In this document: positions 1-5,152 of the stretch, piece after piece
How positions within the stretch are numbered: position 1 is the stretch's first letter
How the letters are laid out: every line of letters starts with the position of its first letter
DNA from: an uncultured Bacilli bacterium
Lineage (GTDB): Bacteria > Bacillota_I > Bacilli_A > ML615J-28 > CAG-698
Assembly: GCA_947624315.1 (NCBI GenBank)
Contig: CANQJU010000076.1
Coordinates: 1-5,843, forward strand
DNA length: 5,843 bases
Direction of reading: 5' to 3'
Notes under the pieces: generated by a model
Database searches by the model: none
What the model saw: only the letters and a program-made list of their open reading frames with translations
What the model was told of the DNA's origin: nothing
Made by a program: the position numbers and the translations under genes

Positions 1-2
1 GG

Positions 3-443
3 AAACAAATAATAGTTGCAAGTAGGGCAGATATTATTCAAGATGAGGAATTATATAACAAACTTGAAAAATTAGCAAAAGAAAAAAATATGGAAATATT
101 TAAAATTTCAAGTGTTACAGGAGAAGGCATCAAAGAACTTTTAGATTATGTTTCAAAAATTTTAAAAGAATTACCAAAAGAAAATTTATTTGAGGAAGAA
201 GAAAGAGTTATCTATACTCTTGAAGAAGATGAAAATAAATATGACATTGAAAAAATAATGATTATTGGAAATACCGAAGAACCTATTTCTCCATGTGGAG
301 CTTGTCGTCAAGTTATAACTGAATTGATGAAAGAAGATTCTGAAGTCATTCTAACAAATCTTTATAAGGATATTAAAATTTTTAAAGTTAAAGAATTATT
401 GCCATATTCATTTAATGAGGATAATTTAAATGAACAAAAGTAG
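3..443 (+). CDS. Obg-type GTPase C-terminal fragment fused in frame to cytidine deaminase C-terminal half; 5' end outside window
   Basis: The frame is open from the left edge, so the first ATG at 90 is internal; 146 residues are visible. Residues 1-84 resemble the end of the Obg GTPase domain: IIVASRAD (residues 3-10) sits where the G4 NKxD motif belongs, ISSVTGEG (35-42) is the G5 SAxTGEG motif, and VIYTLEEDENKYDIE (69-83) looks like the start of the C-terminal OCT domain. From about residue 85 the protein instead matches cytidine deaminase: PCGACRQV (97-104) carries two of the zinc-binding cysteines, and ELLPYSF (131-137) is the usual Cdd tail. The deaminase N-terminal half, with the catalytic Glu and third zinc ligand of the C/H-A-E motif, is absent, as is most of OCT. 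Deaminase activity is therefore not expected. The last 14 bases overlap era, as expected for a native cdd-era pair. The deaminase part belongs to this locus; the Obg part is out of place. A real fusion or deletion and an assembly chimera are both possible. Confidence 0.75.
   Translation, partial: KQIIVASRADIIQDEELYNKLEKLAKEKNMEIFKISSVTGEGIKELLDYVSKILKELPKENLFEEEERVIYTLEEDENKYDIEKIMIIGNTEEPISPCGACRQVITELMKEDSEVILTNLYKDIKIFKVKELLPYSFNEDNLNEQK
243..260 (+). other. Obg / cytidine deaminase junction
   Basis: This is the approximate point where Obg-like residues (DIEK) give way to Cdd-like residues (IMIIGNTEEP). The DNA here is A-rich (attgaaaaaataatg), the sort of short sequence at which microhomology deletion or a mistaken assembly join could occur. 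The visible arginine codons differ across it: AGG and AGA before, CGT after, while era also uses CGT, CGC and CGA. That is a hint of different origin, but only a few codons are involved. The exact base of the junction cannot be fixed without intact homologues. Confidence 0.55.
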
Positions 444-1344
444 TTTTAAATCTGGATTTGTAGCTTTAATTGGTCGACCAAATGTTGGAAAATCAACTTT
501 TGTTAATAATGTTTTAGGAAAGAAAATTTCTATTATTAGTAGCAAACCTCAAACAACTCGTAATCGCATTCAAGGTATTTATACTACTAAAAATGAGCAA
601 ATAATTTTTATCGATACTCCGGGTATTCATAAACCTCATCATCAATTAGGAGAATTTATGAATAAAGAATCATTGTCAACACTAACAGATGTTGATTTGA
701 TTCTTATGATAATTGATGGTACGAGTGACTTTGGAACTGGAGATCAATTTATTATCGATCAATTGAAAAAAGTATCAACACCTGTTTATTTGGTTGTTAA
801 TAAAATTGATTTAATCAATGATAAAAATCGTTTATTTGCTAATATTATTAAATTCCAAGAGCAATATGCTTTTAAAGAAGTTTTTTATATTAGTGCTTTA
901 CGTGGTGATAATATTAAAGAGCTTCTTGAGGGAATTTTAGATAATTTAGAAGAAGGACCACAATATTATCCATTTGACCAAATTAGTGATCATCCTGAAA
1001 GTTTTGTTATTTCAGAAATTATTCGGGAAAAAGTTTTAATGTTGACTAAGGAAGAAGTTCCTCATTCAGTGGCAGTGGTTGTTGAAACGATGAAGGCTAG
1101 TGAAGATGATCCTAATTTAATTGATATTCACGCTACAATTTATGTTGAAAGACAATCACAAAAGAAAATCATTATTGGGCATAATGGTAAAATGATTAAA
1201 GATATTGGAACTTTGGCACGAAAAGAAATTGTAATGCTATTGGGTCAAAAAGTATATCTTGATTTATGGGTAAAAGTTGAAGAAGATTGGCGCAATAAAA
1301 AGTCTCAATTAAAGCGTTTAGGGTATTTTTTGGAAAATAATTAA
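430..1344 (+). CDS. era: GTPase Era, ribosome assembly factor
   Basis: Era is an essential-type GTPase that binds the 3' end of 16S rRNA and assists 30S subunit maturation, in the cytoplasm at the membrane face. All hallmarks are visible in the 304 residues: G1 GRPNVGKS (15-22), switch I / G2 with QTTR (41-44), G3 DTPG (62-65), G4 NKID (124-127) and G5 SAL (155-157). A C-terminal type II KH RNA-binding domain follows, with its GxxG loop as GHNG (250-253) after VERQSQKK. The length is normal for the family (about 300). The start overlaps the end of the cytidine deaminase frame by 14 bases, with GAGG at 417-420 as ribosome binding site inside that frame, suggesting translational coupling. The cdd-era arrangement is typical of Bacillota. 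Nothing is truncated or mutated in the motifs. Confidence 0.97.
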   Translation: MNKSSFKSGFVALIGRPNVGKSTFVNNVLGKKISIISSKPQTTRNRIQGIYTTKNEQIIFIDTPGIHKPHHQLGEFMNKESLSTLTDVDLILMIIDGTSDFGTGDQFIIDQLKKVSTPVYLVVNKIDLINDKNRLFANIIKFQEQYAFKEVFYISALRGDNIKELLEGILDNLEEGPQYYPFDQISDHPESFVISEIIREKVLMLTKEEVPHSVAVVVETMKASEDDPNLIDIHATIYVERQSQKKIIIGHNGKMIKDIGTLARKEIVMLLGQKVYLDLWVKVEEDWRNKKSQLKRLGYFLENN

Positions 1345-1385
1345 TTGGTGTATAACTTCATATTTTTTTGTTTATGATATTTGTT

Positions 1386-1392
1386 AGGAGGG
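1386..1392 (+). promoter_or_regulatory. Strong ribosome binding site of the yqzL-like gene
   Basis: AGGAGGG is a full match to the anti-Shine-Dalgarno complement, ending four bases before the ATG at 1397. It is the main evidence that the short 53-codon ORF is a real gene. Confidence 0.8.
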
Positions 1393-1396
1393 CAAA

Positions 1397-1558
1397 ATGA
1401 CTAACAAAGATATGCAAAAATTTATGAAAAGTGGAAAAATTGTTGATTATTTGGATTATGTTGCCAAAAAGAACAAGCACAATACGGAGCTTGCTAATGA
1501 ACTAGTAAAGGGAGTTAAAAATGATAACAAAGGAAGGTATAATAATAAAGACCATTAA
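1397..1558 (+). CDS. yqzL: YqzL-like small protein between era and recO
   Basis: This is a 53-residue ORF preceded by a very strong ribosome binding site, AGGAGGG at 1386-1392, a few bases before the ATG. In Bacillus a small gene of unknown function, yqzL (about 47 residues), lies in this exact place between era and recO. The N-terminal pattern here, MQKFMKSGKIVDYLDYV (residues 6-22), resembles its aromatic/F-x-x-(T/S)G-x-I-x-x-Y-L core. The rest is charged (many Lys, Asn, Asp), with no membrane segment or signal peptide, so it is probably cytoplasmic. The last 38 bases overlap recO in another frame, which suggests coupled translation of recO. The name rests on position, size and a short pattern, all from memory; the function is unknown. 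That the ORF is translated is well supported by its ribosome binding site and tight packing. Confidence 0.72.
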   Translation: MTNKDMQKFMKSGKIVDYLDYVAKKNKHNTELANELVKGVKNDNKGRYNNKDH

Positions 1559-2261
1559 ATATCAAGAATCTTCCAAAATTGCTTATATTTTAAGCGAAGA
1601 TGGTCTTACTTCTTATTTAATCCGCAATGCTAATAATTATAAAAGCAAAAATTATAGCTATTCGCAGGAATTAACAAAAATTGCTTTTGATATTAGTGGA
1701 AGAGGAAATTTAAAAATAGTTACTTCAGGAAAAGTAATAAATAATTATACCAATATTAAGCTAAATTCTGATAAAATAATAAATACAGCCTCCATTTTAG
1801 AGACAATTTATGTTTTAAGTGAACACGTTACTGATTCCAAAATCTTATATAAATTTTTAAATGAAATATTAGACAGGATTAATGATAGTCATAATTATAA
1901 ATATTATAATTTAATCTTTCGCATAAAAATTTTATATTTATTGGGTATTGCTCCTCGCCTTTCAACATGCGGTATATGCAATACTCGTCTTGATTTGTAT
2001 TCTTTTGATTTAGTAAGTGGAATTAGTCGATGTAAGAAGTGTCACATTTCAACGGAAACTATGATTCGTGGAGAAAGTTATGAAGTTATGAGGTTTTTGT
2101 ATTTAACCAAAATCGAATTTTTAAATGATGAAGTTTTAGATAAATTACCTGATTGCTATAATGAAATTGATAAATTCATTGATAAATATTATGATTATTA
2201 TTTAGGATATCATAATCGCTTGCAAAAATTATTAAATAAAATAAGCATTAAGAATGAATAA
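1521..2261 (+). CDS. recO: DNA repair protein RecO
   Basis: RecO is the recombination mediator of the RecFOR pathway. It binds single-stranded DNA, works with RecR and helps load RecA at gaps. The 246 residues fit the family (about 240-260). The N-terminal segment (about 1-80) has the RecO OB-fold start, ITKEGIIIKTIKYQESSKI. A helical middle follows, then the typical YLLGIAPRLSTC (139-150) leading into a four-cysteine zinc site: C150, C153, C171 and C174 (CGIC ... CKKC). The chosen ATG has AAGGGAG just upstream (about 1508-1514) and lies inside the end of the yqzL-like gene. This keeps the era-yqzL-recO order seen in Bacilli. All four zinc ligands are present and no frame break is seen. The gene is richer in A, Asn and Lys codons than era, which is common for this less conserved protein. 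Confidence 0.94.
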   Translation: MITKEGIIIKTIKYQESSKIAYILSEDGLTSYLIRNANNYKSKNYSYSQELTKIAFDISGRGNLKIVTSGKVINNYTNIKLNSDKIINTASILETIYVLSEHVTDSKILYKFLNEILDRINDSHNYKYYNLIFRIKILYLLGIAPRLSTCGICNTRLDLYSFDLVSGISRCKKCHISTETMIRGESYEVMRFLYLTKIEFLNDEVLDKLPDCYNEIDKFIDKYYDYYLGYHNRLQKLLNKISIKNE

Positions 2262-2271
2262 AACTAGCAAA

Positions 2272-2304
2272 ATATTTCCATAATAATTTTAAGAAAGGAA
2301 ATAT
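2272..2304 (+). repeat. Inverted repeat enclosing the ribosome binding site before the four-helix membrane gene
   Basis: ATATTTCC (2272-2279) and GGAAATAT (2297-2304) are perfect 8-base reverse complements separated by 17 bases. The right arm contains part of the AAAGGAA ribosome binding site and ends one base before the ATG at 2305. In RNA it could form a weak AT-rich hairpin that hides the ribosome binding site. Chance cannot be excluded at this base composition, and no long T-run makes it a terminator. Confidence 0.35.
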
Positions 2305-2745
2305 ATGTCTAAAGTAAAATTAGTTCTAAAAGAGTTTTTATTTATTCCTTGTTTGCTATTGGTATTGACTTTGTTATTTTCAAGACAAAAGGTAATGGAT
2401 TTTTATGAAAACAGTTTGAGTGCCTTTAGTGGAGCTAAATTAATCTTCATATCCGTTTTAACACTCATTGCCTTAGAAAGCTTTTTGATGTTTGATGTTC
2501 CTAAAAATTTGCTTTTTTCCAGAACAATATCTTGTATAGTGATGATAGGTTTATTTATTTTGTTTACACAATTTTTAAATGCCTTAAGCTTTTATCTATT
2601 AATAATATCTTTTATAGTAGGTGGTATTATTAATTATTTATTACAAAGATTTGTTAAATTTAAAGGATCTAATTTTTTATCAATTGCTTTTTTATTAGTT
2701 ATGGTAGTGGCTACTATTACATTAACATATTGGAAAATTTTTTAG
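2305..2745 (+). CDS. Hypothetical membrane protein with about four transmembrane helices
   Basis: I do not recognise this 146-residue protein with certainty. It is strongly hydrophobic, with likely membrane helices at about residues 10-26, 43-63, 74-97 (possibly extending through a kink to about 109) and 122-144. Short basic or polar loops separate them (SRQKVMDFYENSL, QRFVKFKGSN). There is no signal peptide cleavage site, enzyme motif, or conserved Cys/His cluster. The N...K-x-I-F...L-x-x-x-E pattern around residues 36-59 is faintly like small uncharacterised membrane families such as DUF6512, but too weakly to assign. The start is supported by AAAGGAA at 2294-2300. The gene lies 43 bases after recO with no clear promoter of its own, so it may be read through from the era-recO operon. 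It ends at an intrinsic terminator whose stem begins in the stop codon. It is not part of the usual recO-glyS junction in Bacillota. Confidence 0.75.
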   Translation: MSKVKLVLKEFLFIPCLLLVLTLLFSRQKVMDFYENSLSAFSGAKLIFISVLTLIALESFLMFDVPKNLLFSRTISCIVMIGLFILFTQFLNALSFYLLIISFIVGGIINYLLQRFVKFKGSNFLSIAFLLVMVVATITLTYWKIF

Positions 2746-2768
2746 GAGTGCTTGTCATTCCTTTTTTT
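2744..2768 (+). terminator. Intrinsic terminator after the four-helix membrane gene
   Basis: AGGAGTG (2744-2750) pairs with CATTCCT (2756-2762): seven pairs, one of them a G-U wobble, with a five-base loop. It is followed at once by a T-run (2762-2768). The left arm starts within the TAG stop codon of the gene, so the terminator is as close as it can be. Confidence 0.75.
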
Positions 2769-2780
2769 AATTGATATAAT
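2752..2780 (+). promoter_or_regulatory. Sigma-A-type extended -10 promoter for the DUF1295 gene
   Basis: The -35 box is TTGTCA (2752-2757), the spacer is 17 bases, and the -10 box is a perfect TATAAT (2775-2780) preceded by TGA at 2772-2774, an extended -10 (TGn). The expected start site is near 2787, leaving a leader of only about 15 bases before the ATG at 2802, with AAAGGA (2789-2794) as ribosome binding site. The -35 box overlaps the loop and right arm of the preceding terminator. Confidence 0.8.
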
Positions 2781-2801
2781 AATGGGAGAAAGGATAGAAA
2801 T

Positions 2802-3657
2802 ATGTCAAAAAAAGTTAAAGGTTTAATATTATTGTTTGTTTTTTATCTTATAGCGTTTATTGGGGGACTTTGTGTTTTTAAGTTATTGGAAAATAAAGTG
2901 CCAATTCTTATTAATATATTAATATGTGATGTTGTAGCTACAATAGTGATTTGGCTTATCGGGGTTATTCTTCATACAGCCTCCATTTATGATCCATATT
3001 GGTCAGTACAAACTGTTTTAATTTATGTTTTTTTAATGGTTTATTATAAAAATTATAATTTGGGAAATATTCTCTTTTTAGCCTTTATTTTATTCTGGAG
3101 TATAAGGTTAACTTATAATTTCTGGATTTAATGATATTTCTTATATTGACTGGAGATATAGATATTTACAAGAAAAAACCAAAAGCTTTTATCAAATTGT
3201 TAATTTATTAGGAATATGTATGGTTCCAACATTAATCGTTTATGCGGCCTCTATCCCCGCATATCTATATTTAATTAATGGCTATAATTGGTCATATACT
3301 GATATATTTGGTTTATTAATAATGCTTATAGCAACTATACTAGAATTAGTAGCTGATTTAAATATGTCACAATTTCGTAAGACAAGAAGTAGCAAAGATG
3401 AAATTATAAATGTTGGAATATGGAAATATTCACGTCATCCCAATTATTTGGGAGAAATTATGTTTTGGTATGGCTTAGCCTTTGTTTTCATTTTCCGAAA
3501 TATTAATCAATGGTATGTTATAGGTGGAGCAATCCTCAACACTTTATTATTCTTATTTATATCAATTCCTCTTGCGGAAAATCATTTACGAGGATATAAG
3601 AAAAACTATGATGAATATGTTAAAACTACAAGAATGTTAATTCCTATTAAAAAGTAA
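2802..3657 (+). pseudogene. DUF1295 / steroid 5-alpha-reductase-like membrane protein, frameshifted
   Basis: Two frames together make one protein of about 284 residues, the usual size for DUF1295 integral membrane proteins. These are related to steroid 5-alpha-reductases and isoprenylcysteine methyltransferases; substrates in bacteria are mostly unknown. The first part (2802-3131) has about four membrane helices and the family motif ASIYDPYWSVQ (residues 60-70), then WSIRLTYN (100-107). The frame then stops at TAA 3129-3131. The second part is open in the +1 frame from at least 3121: SGFNDISYIDWRY matches the family's G-x-x-x-x-x-x-D-W-R-Y segment, and GIWKYSRHPNYLGE (encoded about 3415-3456) is the signature cofactor-binding region. 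The Met at 3220 is not a natural start. The break is a net +1 (or -2 / -5) base change near 3120-3131. It has its own promoter and terminator. Each half lacks key parts, so it is probably inactive unless the shift is a sequencing error. Confidence 0.85.
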
Positions 3658-3685
3658 AGTTATGTTATTGTGACATAACTTTTTT
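3656..3685 (+). terminator. Intrinsic terminator after the DUF1295 gene
   Basis: AAAGTTATGT (3656-3665) is the perfect reverse complement of ACATAACTTT (3673-3682) with a seven-base loop. The T-run 3680-3685 follows the GC-containing part of the stem. The left arm overlaps the TAA stop codon at 3655-3657. It separates the DUF1295 gene from the glyS promoter. The A tract opposite the T-run could let it act in both directions, but no gene on the minus strand needs it. Confidence 0.8.
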
Positions 3686-3714
3686 AAATGATGACAATGA
3701 GCATCCCATTGAGA

Positions 3715-3743
3715 TTGACAAATCGATAAAAATGTGTTATTAT
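3715..3743 (+). promoter_or_regulatory. Consensus sigma-A-type promoter for glyS-dnaG
   Basis: The -35 box is a perfect TTGACA (3715-3720), the spacer is 17 bases, and the -10 box is TATTAT (3738-3743) with an upstream TGT at 3735-3737, giving an extended -10. The start site should fall near 3750, leaving a leader of about 20 bases. That leader has room only for the AAAGGAGAG ribosome binding site (3756-3764) before the ATG at 3770. No T-box or other riboswitch fits. Confidence 0.85.
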
Positions 3744-3769
3744 ATAGGGTAAAATAAAGGAGAGATATT

Positions 3770-5140
3770 ATGTCAGAAATGACTATGGAAAAATTTGTTT
3801 CTTTTTTGAAAAATCAAGGATATGTTTTTCAAGGAAGTGAAATATATGGTGGTCTTGCCAATGCTTGGGATTATGGTCCTTTAGGCGTTGAATTAAAAAA
3901 CAATATTAAACAAGCTTGGTGGAAAAAGTTTGTCCAAAATTGCCCTTATAATGTTGGAATAGATAGCGCTATTTTAATGAATTCTAAGGTTTGGGTTGCT
4001 AGTGGACATGTTGGAAGCTTTACTGATCCTTTAATGGATTGTAAGAAATGTGGAGCACGATATCGTGCTGATAAACTTATTGAAGATCATTCTCATGGAC
4101 AAGTAACTGCTGATGGATGGTCTAATGAACAAATAATGAATTATATCAAAGAAAATAATATTGTTTGTCCAGAATGTGGATCAAATAATTTTACTGATAT
4201 TCGTAAATTTAATTTGATGTTTAAAACAAATCAAGGCGTAATTGAAAATGACAAAAATGTTGTTTATTTACGTCCTGAAACTGCTCAAGGAATTTTTGTA
4301 AACTTCAAAAATGTCCAAAGAACAACAAGAAGAAAAGTTCCATTTGGTATTGCGCAAATCGGAAAGAGTTTTAGAAATGAGATAACTCCTGGTAATTTTA
4401 TTTTCCGTACACGTGAATTTGAGCAAATGGAATTGGAGTTTTTCTGTAAGCCACATACTGATTTAGAGTGGTTCGATTTTTGGAAAAAATATTGTTTAGA
4501 CTTTTTAGAGTATTTAGGACTTGATAAAGATAAAGTTCGTTATCGCGATCACGAAAAAGAAGAATTGTCTTTTTATTCTAATGCTACAACTGATATTGAA
4601 TTTTTGTATTTATTTGGTTGGGGCGAATTATGGGGAATTGCTGATCGAACAGATTATGACTTAAATGCTCATCAAAAAGCATCAGGTGAGAATTTAGAGT
4701 ATTTAGATCCTGAAACTAATCAAAGATATATTCCATATGTTATTGAACCATCTGTTGGTGTCGAACGTTTATTATTAGCTGTTTTAACAAATGCATACGA
4801 AGAAGAAGTTTTAGAAAATGGTGATACTCGTGAAGTATTACATTTAAAACCATTTTTAGCTCCTAAAAAAGTTGCTGTTTTACCTCTTGTAAATAAACTT
4901 TCTGATAAAGCAATGGAAGTATATAATAAACTAATCGAAAAGTTTGTATGTGATTATGATACAAGTGGTCAAATTGGTAAGAGATATCGTCGTCAAGATG
5001 CTATTGGTACACCATTCTGTGTTACTATTGATTATGATACTCTTAATGATGAATGCGTAACTGTTCGCGAACGCGATAGTATGACTCAAGAAAGAGTTAA
5101 AATCGCTGATTTAGTTGAATATATTGCAAGTAGGTTATAG
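3770..5140 (+). CDS. glyS: Glycyl-tRNA synthetase, single-chain alpha2 type
   Basis: This enzyme joins glycine to tRNA-Gly using ATP, in the cytoplasm. It is a class II synthetase of the homodimeric (eukaryote-like) type, not the alpha2beta2 glyQ/glyS type. The 456 residues fit the family (about 460). Visible in order: GGLANAWDYGPLG (27-39) near motif 1; a four-cysteine zinc site C91, C94, C133 and C136 (CKKC ... CPEC); RPETAQG (168-174); motif 2 with FRNE (201-204), followed by FRTREFEQMELEFF (212-225); motif 3 EPSVGVERLLLAVL (326-339). The anticodon-binding domain runs from about 365 to the end (KVAVLPLV ... GKRYRRQDAIGTPFCVTID). The ATG at 3770 is favoured over the Met codons at 3779 and 3785 because AAGGAG (3757-3762) is correctly spaced. 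All Trp codons are TGG. It is transcribed from its own strong promoter, with dnaG 12 bases downstream, as in other Bacillota using this enzyme type. Confidence 0.98.
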   Translation: MSEMTMEKFVSFLKNQGYVFQGSEIYGGLANAWDYGPLGVELKNNIKQAWWKKFVQNCPYNVGIDSAILMNSKVWVASGHVGSFTDPLMDCKKCGARYRADKLIEDHSHGQVTADGWSNEQIMNYIKENNIVCPECGSNNFTDIRKFNLMFKTNQGVIENDKNVVYLRPETAQGIFVNFKNVQRTTRRKVPFGIAQIGKSFRNEITPGNFIFRTREFEQMELEFFCKPHTDLEWFDFWKKYCLDFLEYLGLDKDKVRYRDHEKEELSFYSNATTDIEFLYLFGWGELWGIADRTDYDLNAHQKASGENLEYLDPETNQRYIPYVIEPSVGVERLLLAVLTNAYEEEVLENGDTREVLHLKPFLAPKKVAVLPLVNKLSDKAMEVYNKLIEKFVCDYDTSGQIGKRYRRQDAIGTPFCVTIDYDTLNDECVTVRERDSMTQERVKIADLVEYIASRL

Positions 5141-5144
5141 GAGG
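5139..5144 (+). promoter_or_regulatory. Ribosome binding site of dnaG overlapping the glyS stop codon
   Basis: AGGAGG is a perfect Shine-Dalgarno sequence made partly from the TAG stop of glyS (5138-5140), eight bases before the ATG at 5153. It fixes the dnaG start and points to coupled translation in one glyS-dnaG transcript. Confidence 0.8.
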
Positions 5145-5152
5145 ATTTATTT

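Noticed and set aside
90..443. ATG at 90 as the true start of a 117-residue protein
   Set aside because: The same frame is open back to the left edge and the upstream codons encode Obg-like residues (IIVASRAD). There is no ribosome binding site of note before 90, so the Met is internal.
1345..1396. Possible terminator or promoter between era and the yqzL-like gene
   Set aside because: A seven-T run is present, but no GC-containing stem precedes it. TATGAT at 1373-1378 has no -35 box at a proper distance (TTGGTG is 22 bases away).
3220..3657. ATG at 3220 as start of an independent 145-residue gene
   Set aside because: The frame is open and carries family sequence from at least 3121, and no convincing Shine-Dalgarno precedes 3220. 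It is the second half of the frameshifted DUF1295 gene.
3694..3710. CAATG ... CATTG inverted repeat just upstream of the glyS -35 box
   Set aside because: Five-base arms around seven bases are too short to separate from chance in this sequence, and no known operator is matched.
4268..4456. 62-codon open frame on the minus strand inside glyS
   Set aside because: It lies wholly antisense to the motif 2 region of a well-supported synthetase gene, and its translation shows no recognisable domain. It is a shadow of glyS.
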